A stretch of 64,000 bases of DNA from Tianweitania aestuarii. Lineage in GTDB: Bacteria > Pseudomonadota > Alphaproteobacteria > Rhizobiales > Rhizobiaceae. Shown here piece after piece: positions 8,312 through 17,087 of the stretch. Numbering within the stretch: the stretch's first letter is position 1; each line of letters opens with the position of its first letter. Location: the NCBI RefSeq assembly GCF_018457165.1, contig NZ_JAFMNX010000001.1, positions 1,550,001-1,614,000 on the forward strand, read 5' to 3'. The notes beneath the pieces were generated by a model, which had not been told where the DNA came from, searched no databases, and worked only from the letters and a program-made list of their open reading frames with translations. The position numbers and the translations under genes are program-made.

Positions 8312-8914
8312 CTAGTGCGCGACCGGCAAAGTTCCCACATCAGGATGAATTTCAGCCGCCATCAAGCCCTTGCCGCTACGCCCGAAGCGAACCAGCACCA
8401 CCTGCCCCGGCCGCAGCTCGGTCAGGCCGTAATGGCGCAGGGTTTCCATGTGAACGAAAATGTCTTCCGTGCCCTCGCCGCGCGTCAGAAAGCCGAAGCC
8501 CTTGGTGCGGTTGAACCACTTCACCAAAGCGCGCTCGATCCCGCTTTCGGCGGCAACCACGTTGTGGGTACGCTGTGCCGGCTGCTCAGACGGATGAACG
8601 GCGGTCGACAGATCGATCGACACGACCTTGAACGCCTGCAGTCCGCGCTCGCCCTGCTTGACCAGGCAAACCACGCGCGCGCCCTCAAGCGCCGTCTGGA
8701 AGCCGTCGCGGCGCAGGCACGTCACATGCAAAAGCACGTCACCAAGACCGGGTTGATCCGGCAGAATGAAGCCGAAGCCTTTCGCGACATCGAACCATTT
8801 GATCGAACCAGCTACCTCCAGCACATCCGTGCTTTCGATGGTGTCGATCGAAGCTCCGCTGTCGGCGTCAGCCATGCCGGCTTCATGCCGGTCGGATATG
8901 GCCTTTTGCCCCAT
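8312..8914 (-). CDS. Cold-shock protein with two CSD domains
   Basis: A 200-residue protein with two cold-shock domains joined by a linker of about 30 residues. CSD1 spans about 35-100 (GSIKWFDVAKGFGFI, RNP1 at KGFGFI 45-50, RNP2-like VLLHV) and CSD2 about 128-195 (ALVKWFNRTKGFGFL, RNP2 DIFVHM 151-156). Both RNA-binding motifs keep their aromatic residues, so both should bind single-stranded RNA/DNA; CSD1 has a modified RNP2 (LLHV for FVHF). An acidic Ser/Asp-rich leader precedes CSD1. The start at 8914 has AAGGGG upstream; an internal ATG at 8875 is the alternative. This double-domain type is usual in alphaproteobacteria. Confidence 0.92.
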   Translation of the reverse strand: MGQKAISDRHEAGMADADSGASIDTIESTDVLEVAGSIKWFDVAKGFGFILPDQPGLGDVLLHVTCLRRDGFQTALEGARVVCLVKQGERGLQAFKVVSIDLSTAVHPSEQPAQRTHNVVAAESGIERALVKWFNRTKGFGFLTRGEGTEDIFVHMETLRHYGLTELRPGQVVLVRFGRSGKGLMAAEIHPDVGTLPVAH

Positions 8915-9137
8915 TTTCGCGAGCCCCTTCGCAACACCAAATCACTGATTCCGAGGGCAAGATAGCATCGGTGACTCATGCTTGCGCAAGACCCGCACAC
9001 CACTTTTTAACACTTGCTTACAAGCGGGAATGACCAGCTGTGTACTATCGACAACAGGTTGGATTCGCCCGGCCGCCTTGCATCGCGCAGGACCGACGCC
9101 ATATCACCCTTTCCTCACCACAACCGGGATAAACCCC

Positions 9138-9578
9138 ATGCGTTACCTCCACACCATGATCCGCATCCGCGACATCGACGCGTCACTCGATTTCTTCGTC
9201 AAGAAGTTCGGGCTGGTGGAAGTCCGTCGCATGGAAAACCAGCAGGGCCGCTTCACCCTGATCTTCCTGGCCGCACCGGAAGACGAACACCGCGGTGTCA
9301 CGGAAAAGGCGCCGCTGCTCGAGCTGACCTACAACTGGGATGCCGAGGATTATGCCGGCGGTCGCAACTTCGGCCACCTCGCCTATGAAGTCGACAATAT
9401 CTACGACACCTGCCAGCGCCTGATGGACAGCGGCATCACCATCAACCGCCCGCCGCGCGATGGCAACATGGCCTTCATCAAGTCGCCGGACGGCATTTCG
9501 ATCGAGCTGCTTCAGAAGGGCCCGGCGCTGGAGAAGGCTGAACCCTGGGCTTCCATGGAAAACACCGGCACCTGGTAA
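9138..9578 (+). CDS. gloA: Lactoylglutathione lyase (glyoxalase I)
   Basis: Converts the glutathione hemithioacetal of methylglyoxal to S-lactoylglutathione; cytoplasmic, metal dependent. The 146-residue protein is the compact bacterial form. The four metal ligands are visible at His5 ([10 protein letters not shown]), Glu62 (LLELTYNW), His80 (FGHLAYEVD) and Glu123 (SIELLQKG), with the family strings [15 protein letters not shown] and [12 protein letters not shown] 9138 is the natural start, giving the typical MRYLHTMIR opening; the longer open frame upstream is not supported. pccB follows 112 bp downstream on the same strand. Confidence 0.96.
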   Translation: MRYLHTMIRIRDIDASLDFFVKKFGLVEVRRMENQQGRFTLIFLAAPEDEHRGVTEKAPLLELTYNWDAEDYAGGRNFGHLAYEVDNIYDTCQRLMDSGITINRPPRDGNMAFIKSPDGISIELLQKGPALEKAEPWASMENTGTW

Positions 9579-9690
9579 CAGGGCACCCGGCAACAAAGCC
9601 ACACCGTTCTTCTTCCGGTTGATCTCCCACCGAGACACAGCTAACTAGCAGCCGAACAAACGTTTGGCTGATGGGTTTGGGAGATCCGGA

Positions 9691-11223
9691 ATGAAGGACG
9701 TGCTGGTGGAACTGGAACGCCGCCGCGCCACGGCACGAGCCGGCGGCGGCGAAGATCGCATTGCCGCGCAACACAAGCGCGGCAAGCTGACAGCACGCGA
9801 ACGGATCGAGATCTTTCTCGACGAAGGCTCTTTCGAAGAGTTCGACATGTTCGTGGAGCATCGCTCCACTGACTTCGGGATGGAAAAGACCAAATATGCC
9901 GGCGATGGCGTCGTCACCGGCTGGGGCACGATCAACGGCCGAACTGTCTTTCTGTTCGCCAAGGATTTCACCGTGTTCGGCGGCTCGCTTTCGGAGGCGC
10001 ATGCCGAGAAGGTGATCAAGGTCCAGGAAATGGCGCTGCGCAACCGCGCGCCGATCATCGGCCTTTACGATGCTGGTGGCGCGCGCATTCAGGAAGGCGT
10101 CGCAGCACTCGGCGGTTATGCCGAGATCTTCCAGCGCAATGTACTGGCATCCGGCGTCATTCCGCAGATCTCCGTAATCATGGGACCGTGCGCTGGCGGC
10201 GACGTGTATTCGCCGGCGATGACCGACTTCATCTTCATGGTGCGCGACACGTCCTACATGTTCGTGACCGGACCGGATGTCGTGAAAACCGTCACGAACG
10301 AGACGGTCACGGCCGAACAGCTCGGCGGCGCGTCGGTTCACACCACCAAGTCTTCCATCGCCGATGGCGCCTACGACAACGATGTCGAAGCGCTGCTGCA
10401 GATGCGCCGCTTCATCGATCTCCTGCCGCAGTCGAATACCAGCCCCGTGCCGGAAATCGAAACCTTCCAGCCTGTCGATGAGATCGACCTGTCGCTCGAC
10501 CGGCTGATCCCGGACAATGCGAACAAACCCTACGACATCAAGGAGCTGATCCTGAAGACGATCGATGAAGGCGACTTCTTCGAAATCCAGGAAAGCTTTG
10601 CCAAGAACATCGTCACCGGCTTCGGCCGCGTGGAAGGCCGCACGGTCGGCTTCGTCGCCAACCAGCCGATGGTGCTTGCGGGCGTGCTCGATTCCGATGC
10701 CAGCCGGAAGGCCGCGCGCTTCGTGCGCTTCTGCGATTGCTTCAATATCCCGCTGGTGACCTTCGTGGATGTGCCGGGCTTTTTGCCGGGTACGGCGCAG
10801 GAATATGGCGGCCTCATCAAGCATGGCGCTAAGCTGCTCTTCGCTTATGCCGAAGCCACCGTGCCGAAGATCACGGTCATCACCCGCAAAGCCTATGGTG
10901 GTGCTTATGACGTCATGGCGTCGAAGCATCTGCGCGGCGACATGAACTATGCATGGCCGACGGCCCAGATCGCTGTGATGGGCGCCAAGGGTGCGGTGGA
11001 GATCATCTATCGCAAGGATATCGGCGACGCAGACAAGATCGCCGCACATACCAAGGGCTATGAAGATCGCTTTCTGTCGCCCTTCGTGGCAGCCGAGCGT
11101 GGCTATATCGACGAAGTGATCATGCCGCACTCGACCCGCAAGCGGATTGCGCGGGCGTTGCGCATGCTGCGCAACAAGGACCTGACGAACCCCTGGAAGA
11201 AGCACGACAACATCCCGCTTTGA
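9691..11223 (+). CDS. pccB: Propionyl-CoA carboxylase beta subunit (carboxyltransferase)
   Basis: Transfers CO2 from carboxybiotin to propionyl-CoA, making methylmalonyl-CoA. The 510-residue length and the order of motifs match PccB: an N-terminal ClpP/crotonase-like half with [21 protein letters not shown] and [20 protein letters not shown], and a C-terminal half with [28 protein letters not shown] and the [13 protein letters not shown] oxyanion region. ATG 9691 has GGGAG upstream; the frame extends nine codons earlier without support. The biotin-bearing alpha chain is not adjacent and must be elsewhere. The product feeds B12-dependent methylmalonyl-CoA mutase, a functional but not positional link to the cobalamin locus. 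Confidence 0.94.
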   Translation: MKDVLVELERRRATARAGGGEDRIAAQHKRGKLTARERIEIFLDEGSFEEFDMFVEHRSTDFGMEKTKYAGDGVVTGWGTINGRTVFLFAKDFTVFGGSLSEAHAEKVIKVQEMALRNRAPIIGLYDAGGARIQEGVAALGGYAEIFQRNVLASGVIPQISVIMGPCAGGDVYSPAMTDFIFMVRDTSYMFVTGPDVVKTVTNETVTAEQLGGASVHTTKSSIADGAYDNDVEALLQMRRFIDLLPQSNTSPVPEIETFQPVDEIDLSLDRLIPDNANKPYDIKELILKTIDEGDFFEIQESFAKNIVTGFGRVEGRTVGFVANQPMVLAGVLDSDASRKAARFVRFCDCFNIPLVTFVDVPGFLPGTAQEYGGLIKHGAKLLFAYAEATVPKITVITRKAYGGAYDVMASKHLRGDMNYAWPTAQIAVMGAKGAVEIIYRKDIGDADKIAAHTKGYEDRFLSPFVAAERGYIDEVIMPHSTRKRIARALRMLRNKDLTNPWKKHDNIPL

Positions 11224-11234
11224 GCGGGATGTTG
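11208..11234. terminator. Hairpin across the pccB stop codon
   Basis: CAACATCCCGCT / TTG / AGCGGGATGTTG is a perfect 12-bp stem with a 3-nt loop that includes the pccB stop codon. There is no T-run on either side, so it may be a processing or stability hairpin, or a weak bidirectional terminator between the convergent pccB and SLC13 permease genes. Confidence 0.5.
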
Positions 11235-11245
11235 CTTCTGAAGGA

Positions 11246-13021
11246 TCAGTTCAGCGGCCAGACGATCATCAGAACCGGCACGGCGACTACCACCACGATG
11301 ATCGACAGCGGCAATCCCAGGCGCGGATAGTCGCTGAACCTGTAACCACCCGGCCCCATCACCAGCGTGTTGCACTGGTGGCCGATCGGCGTGAGGAAAT
11401 CACAGCCGGCACCGATGGCGACCGCCATCAGGAAGGCATCGGGCTTGAAGCCGAGGCCGCTCGCATAGCTGGCGGCGATCGGGGCCATCACGAGCACGGT
11501 CGCTGCATTGTTCAGGAATGGCGTCACGGCCATCGCGGCAATGATCACCAGACCGAGCGCGCCATAAGGCGGGAGCATGGAGCCGATCACGACCAGGCCG
11601 CTAGCGATCAGGTCGGTCGCGCCGGTTGCGCTCAGCGATTCCGAGACCGGGATCAGGGCGGCAAGCATGACGAGGATCGGGCCATCCATCGCGCCATAGA
11701 CTTCGCGTGTCGGCACGACCTTGAACAGCACCATGCCGACAGCGGCGGCAAAGAAAGCGACTGCGACCGGCAGAGCTCCGGTTGCGGTTGCTCCCATCGC
11801 CAGCATCAGGATTGCCAGCGGAACCAAGCCGCGCCGTACGCTGCCGAGAAGGATCGAGCGTTCGGCGAGAGGCAAGCAGCCGAATTCACGCAGCATGCCG
11901 GGGATCGCGTCACGCTCGCCTTGAAGCACGATCACATCGCCAATGCGGAACTTGACCTCGTTCAAACGCTCGGTGATGCGGCTGCCCTTACGGCTGACGG
12001 CAAGCAGATTGGTGTTGTAGCGGTCAAACAGCGAAAGCTGTTTCGCCGACCAGCCGATGAGCGGCGAGTTTTCACCAACCACCGCTTCGATGGCCGTGAT
12101 TTCCGAGGCAGGCTTGGCGCCTTTCACGTCGCGGTCGCCGGTTACGGAAAGACCTTCCTGCGCCACCAGACGATCGAGGGCTTCGGGATCGCCTTCCAGA
12201 ACCACGATGTCGCCATCGCGCAGCACGACGTCCGGCAGCGGGGTGACACGGGTGCCTTTTGCCCGCAGGATCGAGGTCACCGTCGCGCCGCCGGCGGCAG
12301 CGTTCAGTAGGTCCGCGATCGTCTTGCCGAGCAAGGCAGACTTCTGCGTGATGCGGGCTTCCGAAACATAGTTCTTGATGTCGATCGCCTCGTCCAGGCT
12401 CGCCGTTTCGCGGGTGCGCTGGGGCAAGAGCTTGTATCCGAAAGCCAAGAAAATGACGCCGACAAGAGCAAGCGCACCACCCACGGGGGTGAAATCGAAC
12501 ATGGTGAAGGGCGTGCCGGTGATCTCCTCCCGAAGTCGCGACACGATGATGTTGGGCGACGTGCCGATCTGCGTCATCAGACCGCCAAGCAGCGAACCGA
12601 AAGCCATTGGCATCAGGAACACCGAGGGCGAGACCTTGCTGCGCTTGGCGAACTGAAACGCAATCGGGATCATGATGGCCAGCGCGCCGATGTTCTTCAC
12701 AAAGGCCGACAGAACGGTGACGATCACGACGAGCATGACGAGCTGCAATCGAACCGTCGAGATCTTCGGGAAATAGCGCTGGATCAGCAATTCCATGATG
12801 CCCGAACGAGCGACACCGGCACTCACAAGCAGCGCGCTGCCGACAATAATGACGATGTCGTCGCTGAAGCCTGAGAAGGCATCTTCCGGCTTGACGATAC
12901 CCACCGCGATCGACGCCAACAGCGCCACAGCAGCCACGAGGTCGTAGCGGAAGCGACCCCACACGAAAGCGACCATCATCAAAGCGATGACGGCAAATGA
13001 GCAGATTTGCGGAAATGTCAT
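11246..13021 (-). CDS. SLC13-family permease with two RCK_C (TrkA-C) domains
   Basis: An inner-membrane transporter of 591 residues in the SLC13/DASS superfamily (anion/sodium symport type). About five N-terminal transmembrane helices carry the first signature (NIGALAIMIPIA, GSLLGGLMTQIGTSPNIIVS). A cytoplasmic insert of about 200 residues holds two RCK_C/TrkA-C domains (segments around LLGKTIADLLNAA and PLIGWSAKQLSLFDRY). The second membrane half repeats the signature (MAVTPFLNNAATVLVMAPIA, CDFLTPIGHQCNTLVMGPGGYRFSDY). Substrate is not predictable; relatives carry dicarboxylates, sulfate or other anions. Start: ATG at 13021 (MTFPQI), which begins right before helix 1; an upstream frame reaching 13084 overlaps the divergent promoter region. 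Confidence 0.88.
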   Translation of the reverse strand: MTFPQICSFAVIALMMVAFVWGRFRYDLVAAVALLASIAVGIVKPEDAFSGFSDDIVIIVGSALLVSAGVARSGIMELLIQRYFPKISTVRLQLVMLVVIVTVLSAFVKNIGALAIMIPIAFQFAKRSKVSPSVFLMPMAFGSLLGGLMTQIGTSPNIIVSRLREEITGTPFTMFDFTPVGGALALVGVIFLAFGYKLLPQRTRETASLDEAIDIKNYVSEARITQKSALLGKTIADLLNAAAGGATVTSILRAKGTRVTPLPDVVLRDGDIVVLEGDPEALDRLVAQEGLSVTGDRDVKGAKPASEITAIEAVVGENSPLIGWSAKQLSLFDRYNTNLLAVSRKGSRITERLNEVKFRIGDVIVLQGERDAIPGMLREFGCLPLAERSILLGSVRRGLVPLAILMLAMGATATGALPVAVAFFAAAVGMVLFKVVPTREVYGAMDGPILVMLAALIPVSESLSATGATDLIASGLVVIGSMLPPYGALGLVIIAAMAVTPFLNNAATVLVMAPIAASYASGLGFKPDAFLMAVAIGAGCDFLTPIGHQCNTLVMGPGGYRFSDYPRLGLPLSIIVVVVAVPVLMIVWPLN

Positions 13022-13159
13022 GTGGTCAGCGATCCCCTGGCAGCCACAAACGCCCATGGAACAAAAACGTTCGGTCGTCAGCAAAAAAGATCCCGAAGCG
13101 CAGGGCGAACCATGATGCCGCTATCTTCGCGACCACGCTTGCGGCAGAAGGGACCCATC

Positions 13160-14155
13160 ATGGTCGAACCCGTTCCTGCACCACGCCCCGCTTCCAGCCG
13201 CATCCGCGCCATCGATGTAGCGCGTGGAATCGCGCTGGTTGCGATGGCCATCTACCACTTCACCTGGGACCTCGAATTCTTCGGCTATGTCGAGCCCGGT
13301 CTCACGGCCTTCGGTGGCTGGAAGATCTTTGCGCGCTGCATCGCGTCGAGCTTCCTGTTCCTGGTCGGGGTCAGCCTCGTTCTGGCGCATGCCCGCGGGG
13401 TGCGCTGGCGACCCTTCCTGATCCGCCTTGGGCAGGTGGCGCTGGCAGCCGCTGCGATCTCGCTCGTCACCTGGTTCGCGGTGCCAGGCGGCTTCATCTT
13501 CTTCGGCATCCTTCACCAGATCGCGCTGGCGAGCCTGCTGGGTGTGCTGTTTTTGCGCTTCCCGGCATGGATGCTGGCCGGGATCGCGGCCTTGATGATT
13601 GCGGGACCGTTTTTCCTGCGTTCGGCACTCTTCGACACGCCCTGGCTGTGGTGGGTGGGTTTGTCGACGGTGAACCCGCACTCCAATGACTACGTGCCGC
13701 TGTTTCCCTGGTTCGGCGCCGTGCTTTTGGGAATGGCGGCGGCAAAGACGGCGCAGCATTTCGGCATCTTCGATCGCATGCGCTCATGGACGCCGGCTCG
13801 GCCGCTGCGAGTTCTGGAAGCTGGCGGCCGGCACAGCCTGGCTTTCTACCTCATCCACCAGCCGCTTCTGATTTCGCTCGTCTGGCTGGCCGCGCAGATC
13901 GCACCGCCACCTGCGCCGGATCCGCGCGTCGGGTTCAGTCAGGCGTGCGAGCGGCAATGCGTGGAGGTGCGGGATCAGGCCTTCTGCACGCGCTATTGCG
14001 GCTGCGTGATGGAAGGCGTGGAAACGATGCCCGGCGGCATTGCCGGGCTTGATCGAAACGCCGGTGACGCGACGCAGCAAACGCGGCTGCAGGAGATCGC
14101 CGCCACCTGTACCGGCAACACCGATCTCCTCGAATTCGATCAACCCGACGACTAG
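13160..14155 (+). CDS. DUF1624 / heparan-alpha-glucosaminide N-acetyltransferase-like membrane protein
   Basis: A polytopic inner-membrane protein of 331 residues (about 8 helices) of the DUF1624 acyltransferase-like family. The typical opening RIRAIDVARGIALVAMAIYHFTWDLEFFG contains the conserved Asp and His, and GRHSLAFYLIHQPLL marks the late helices. Relatives acylate or modify sugars and glycans; the substrate here is unknown. ATG 13160 is chosen because GAAGGGA lies at 13147-13153; the frame extends back to 13007 without a site. After the last helix comes an unusual hydrophilic tail of about 75 residues with a cysteine cluster (CERQC, FCTRYCGC) plus a later Cys. Confidence 0.82.
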   Translation: MVEPVPAPRPASSRIRAIDVARGIALVAMAIYHFTWDLEFFGYVEPGLTAFGGWKIFARCIASSFLFLVGVSLVLAHARGVRWRPFLIRLGQVALAAAAISLVTWFAVPGGFIFFGILHQIALASLLGVLFLRFPAWMLAGIAALMIAGPFFLRSALFDTPWLWWVGLSTVNPHSNDYVPLFPWFGAVLLGMAAAKTAQHFGIFDRMRSWTPARPLRVLEAGGRHSLAFYLIHQPLLISLVWLAAQIAPPPAPDPRVGFSQACERQCVEVRDQAFCTRYCGCVMEGVETMPGGIAGLDRNAGDATQQTRLQEIAATCTGNTDLLEFDQPDD

Positions 14156-14158
14156 ACC

Positions 14159-14446
14159 CTAGTTGCCCGGATCGTTCTCGAACGTCGCGTCGTCCGTGCC
14201 GGTGGTGACGCGGGGGCTGGCGCTGGTGACGCCGTTGTTTTCGCGTCCTTCCTTTGAATGAACGAACTGACCGCGCGCGTCGCCTTCAACGGCGGTGTCG
14301 CCGTTGCCTTTGGCGTCGCCAGGCTGTGACGCGGCGTTGGGCTTTGCGTCCTGCGCGTGGGATTGCAGGTTGACGCCAGCGCCCTCCTTGTTGGCTTCGC
14401 TGAGGCCGTTGGGGGTGCTGCCTGGGGAATAAGGGGTTCCAGCCAT
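14159..14446 (-). CDS. Small disordered hypothetical protein
   Basis: A 95-residue hydrophilic protein rich in Gly, Asn, Asp, Ala, Thr and Ser (for example GDAKGNGDTAVEGDARG, FENDPGN), without signal peptide, membrane segment, Cys or Trp. It is probably intrinsically disordered. The case for a real gene is the strong ribosome-binding site (AAGGAAGG about 8 nt before the ATG) and a clean frame ending 3 bp from the convergent DUF1624 gene. No family recognised. Its composition recalls stress-associated hydrophilic proteins, but this is only an impression. Confidence 0.65.
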   Translation of the reverse strand: MAGTPYSPGSTPNGLSEANKEGAGVNLQSHAQDAKPNAASQPGDAKGNGDTAVEGDARGQFVHSKEGRENNGVTSASPRVTTGTDDATFENDPGN

Positions 14447-14492
14447 GATGTTGGTTTCCTTCCTTGTTTCGGGCGAAAAACCTGCCCGCTAG

Positions 14493-15671
14493 TCACGCAA
14501 CCGGCGAGCGCCGGGCTTGTTCCGGGCGTTGATGCTTTGCCAGATGCTGGATCGAGTGATCCCACGTCCAGTGGGCAAGCACGGTGGGGCGCGGCTGCAT
14601 CGTGTCGGCTTTGGCCAGCAGCGCATCGATGCCCTCGTGGAAGCGGTCGGGATCGGCGGTCATGCCGGTGTCGGCAGTGATGTATTGCAGGCCGCAGCGC
14701 AGGCCGGCATTGGCGAGAACGGGCAGACCGGCCAGCATGTATTCGGTGAGGATGGCGGGCGCGCCGTCATCGATCCCGCAAACGACGCCGATGCGAGCCT
14801 GGTTCATCAGGCGGTTGACCTCGTCGAACGGCACGCCAGGGGGGCCGACGAAACTCACGTCCAAACCGCGCTCGGCAGCTTGATGGCGCAGATGATCGGC
14901 CATTTCGCCATAGCCGAAAACGCACAGCGCGCGCGTTCCCGGACGCTTTTGGAGGGCATCGAACAGTATGTCGTGGCGCTTGTAGCCTTGCGCGGCGGCG
15001 ACGTAGATCACGTCATAGGGCTTGGTTGTGCCTAATGGGCGGAAGGTCTGGGGATCGGCGAAGTCGGGGCCGATGGGGAGCACGAGGCACTCCATGCCGG
15101 GAAGCCTGGCGCGGACTTCTTCGCTTTGCCATTCGGCGCCGGTCAGCACGAGATCGAAATGGCGGCCGACATCATCGGGGATGCGGAAGGCGGGGGCGTC
15201 GATGGAGTTGTAGATCTTGAAGCTGTCGCGGCAGGCTTCGAGGATGCGCTCGTCGACGCCGAGACCCCAGACGCACAGGATCTTCGGTGCGCCATAGGCT
15301 GCGATGAAGCCGAGCATGTCGGTGGAGCAGAAGGGTGCGTCTTCGCCGTCGAGGTGGAAGGCGCGGCGGGCAAGGAGCGCGTGATCTTCGCTGAAGGGCG
15401 GCGGCGTGGATGGGCGCCAGTGGTGCCAGATCTCGGCGCGGTCTGCGAGGCCGGCCTTGATGGCGGCGAGTGGCAGGCGCTCAAGGTAGCCGCCGGTGAC
15501 GTCGAGCCTTTCGCGCTGGGCAGGCGTTGCGCCCGCCCCCGGAGGCGGTGCGCGATGGCCGTCAAGCCAGCACTGTTTTGCATCGTCTTGCGTGCCACCG
15601 AGCAGTTCGGGCGGCCAGCCGTCGCGGAAATCGGAAATGACGACAATCGTGTCGGATAAAGAGGGCGGCAT
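14493..15671 (-). CDS. Glycosyltransferase family protein (GT-B fold)
   Basis: A 392-residue cytoplasmic protein with GT-B organisation. The N-terminal Rossmann half is atypical (VVISDFRDGWPPELLGG...). The C-terminal half is GT1/GT4-like, with the donor-site region YDVIYVAAAQGYKRHDILFDAL, VFGYGEMADHLRHQA and the acidic signature GAPAILTEYMLAGLPVLAN. There is no membrane helix. The acceptor is unknown; the lone context (between a disordered protein and DUF4112) gives no pathway. Start at ATG 15671 (MPPSLSDTIVV), which begins the first beta strand; the frame is open to 15740. Confidence 0.8.
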   Translation of the reverse strand: MPPSLSDTIVVISDFRDGWPPELLGGTQDDAKQCWLDGHRAPPPGAGATPAQRERLDVTGGYLERLPLAAIKAGLADRAEIWHHWRPSTPPPFSEDHALLARRAFHLDGEDAPFCSTDMLGFIAAYGAPKILCVWGLGVDERILEACRDSFKIYNSIDAPAFRIPDDVGRHFDLVLTGAEWQSEEVRARLPGMECLVLPIGPDFADPQTFRPLGTTKPYDVIYVAAAQGYKRHDILFDALQKRPGTRALCVFGYGEMADHLRHQAAERGLDVSFVGPPGVPFDEVNRLMNQARIGVVCGIDDGAPAILTEYMLAGLPVLANAGLRCGLQYITADTGMTADPDRFHEGIDALLAKADTMQPRPTVLAHWTWDHSIQHLAKHQRPEQARRSPVA

Positions 15672-15749
15672 GCTTTGGCTTGTACCCGTTGGGTCAGAAC
15701 AAGCCTGGAACGTGCCGCCGGTTCCCCGCAATCCTGCCAAGTCCCGCCG

Positions 15750-16238
15750 TCAGCGGGCGTTGCGCACCCATTCGCCGTCGATGATTGGCGTGCTCGCATG
15801 ATGCGCGGCGGTTTCCTTGACGCGATGCGTGCCGGAACGCTCGTGCAGATGCGCCTTGAGAAGTGCGACATTGCGCAGGTTGGCGCGGAAGAAGGCGTCA
15901 CCGACCCAGCCGGCGAGCGGCACGATGCTGATGCCGAAATCGATGCCGAGATTGGCGAGCATACGGCCTAGCACACGCTTCGGCACGCCGAGGCGGTGGG
16001 CTTCCCAGATGATGTAGGCCGTCAGCGACTTGGCGACGACCACGCCGGCAACCGGCACGAAGTTCAGGATGGGATCGAGACCGATGCGCGTGCCGATGAT
16101 CGGAACGCGGATGGCGCTGTCGAGGATGATGGACAGACGATCGAGGCGCGCAATGGCTGCGGCATCGCTTTCGGCCGACGGCTCCTGCTTTGTGAAGAAG
16201 CCCTTCTGACCGAACATCATGTCTTGAATGGTAGGCAT
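15750..16238 (-). CDS. DUF4112 domain-containing protein
   Basis: A 162-residue protein of the DUF4112 family: RLDRLSIILDSAIRVPIIGTRIGLDPILNFVPVAGVVVAKSLTAYIIWEAHRLGV, then a second hydrophobic block GIDFGISIVPLAGWVGDAFFRANLRNVALLKAHL. The two hydrophobic stretches suggest a membrane-associated hairpin. Function unknown in all members I know of. The ATG is preceded by GAGAGGAG. It lies 78 bp upstream of the glycosyltransferase on the same strand. Confidence 0.87.
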   Translation of the reverse strand: MPTIQDMMFGQKGFFTKQEPSAESDAAAIARLDRLSIILDSAIRVPIIGTRIGLDPILNFVPVAGVVVAKSLTAYIIWEAHRLGVPKRVLGRMLANLGIDFGISIVPLAGWVGDAFFRANLRNVALLKAHLHERSGTHRVKETAAHHASTPIIDGEWVRNAR

Positions 16239-16285
16239 ACGAAACTCCTCTCAATGCAAGCCTGGGATCACCGGCTTGTGTAGTG

Positions 16286-16342
16286 AGAGGGTCCGACATC
16301 GCTGCGGTGTGAAAACCGCAACCAGAGGGGCCCGGACCCCGA
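16286..16342. other. Nested inverted repeats in an intergenic region
   Basis: GGGTCCG (16289-16295) pairs with CGGACCC (16333-16339). Inside, TGCGGT (16303-16308) pairs with ACCGCA (16315-16320) around a GTGAAA loop. The structure lies upstream of the leftward DUF4112 gene and could be a leader hairpin, a small RNA or an element remnant. No T-run follows. Confidence 0.4.
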
Positions 16343-16426
16343 CGACACGAATATTGGGACGATGGGGCGGGTGCACAAGACCCTGCCTCATCATCCCGTT
16401 TTCAAAAGCGCGCTTGTAGCTTGCGG

Positions 16427-16633
16427 TTACATGTTGCGGCCGATTGCGCCACCGGCAACCGCACCACCGACACCGCCGATCACCGCGCCGCCCGTGCCGC
16501 CGATCGCATTGCCGACGACTGCGCCACCAACACCGCCAGCCGCTGCGCCGCCGACCGTCTTTTCAGTCGTGGTGCATCCGGCGCTCGTGAAAGCTGCACC
16601 GAGGATAAAAGCAGCGGCAAGCATCTTGGTCAT
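16427..16633 (-). CDS. Small glycine-zipper lipoprotein
   Basis: A 68-residue protein. Residues 1-20 form a lipoprotein signal with the lipobox-like SAGC (Cys20), then TTTEKTVGGAAAGGVGG. The rest is an almost pure glycine zipper (repeats of GGAVxGxxIGGTGGAVIGG) that could insert as a transmembrane hairpin, ending in GRNM. Such proteins (osmotically inducible or SlyB-like) sit in the cell envelope. AGGG lies about 10 nt before the ATG. The lipobox has Ser instead of Leu at -3, so lipidation is likely but not certain. Confidence 0.82.
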   Translation of the reverse strand: MTKMLAAAFILGAAFTSAGCTTTEKTVGGAAAGGVGGAVVGNAIGGTGGAVIGGVGGAVAGGAIGRNM

Positions 16634-16812
16634 TATGAGTTTTCCCTATGTTGATGAAAATGCAAACACATCGGGCGCGCTCTGGTTCCCCATTTTTGGT
16701 TGTTTGATGGAGATGCACATTATCGTGTTCAGGTTGGCTGCGTTTAGGCACGGCTTGGCGCCTTTGCGCCGGTGATGGTTCGGGCAAGCGGACGCAAGTT
16801 GCCAAGGGCTAC

Positions 16813-16920
16813 GGCTGGTCGGCACCGTTGGCGATGCGGGGGGTAGTCAGGCATGGATCCTCGGGTCTGCGCCTCCGCATGCGCTGCGGCTGCGCCCAAG
16901 GATGACGAAGGGGTGGGACG
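16813..16920 (+). repeat. Repeat A, copy 1 (108 bp)
   Basis: Nearly identical over its whole length to 17647-17754, with only scattered substitutions. It contains a long imperfect palindrome running from ATCCTCGGG to CCCAAGGAT. It is intergenic and non-coding, of the type of short mosaic repeats scattered in rhizobial genomes. Confidence 0.85.
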
Positions 16921-16988
16921 CTGATGCAGGCGCGGCCTTTGCCCCGTGTGGGGCTCGAAGGGCGAGCAAGGCCCGTGACTTGCCCCGG

Positions 16989-17083
16989 GCGGCGGATCAC
17001 CGCGTCAGCGGCGGGACGGTTGAGGGGTGCGGCGGTGCGTTGACAAGCTGGAACACCCCTCATCCGACTTCGCTTCGCTCAAC
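16989..17083 (+). repeat. Repeat B, degraded copy 1
   Basis: Matches the interior and the CAAGCTGGAACACCCCTCAT / CCGACTTCGCTTCGCTCA core of the two full 140-bp copies. The left hairpin is degraded and the right hairpin is absent; similarity stops 4 bp before the stop codon of the small ORF at 17088. Confidence 0.75.
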
Positions 17084-17087
17084 GGCG

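Larger units (their letters stand above)
16634..17087. other. Intergenic region with repeats A1 and B1 (fragment)
   Basis: A 454-bp stretch without a supported gene. It holds the promoter side of the glycine-zipper gene (16634-16760), one full copy of a 108-bp repeat (16813-16920) and a degraded fragment of the 140-bp hairpin-ended element (about 16989-17083). Open frames crossing it come from the repeats. Confidence 0.7.

Noticed and set aside
9478-11205. A 575-codon open frame on the minus strand, opposite gloA and pccB
   Set aside because: It is the mirror of two well-conserved genes in GC-rich DNA; its translation is low-complexity and His/Arg-rich with no family features.
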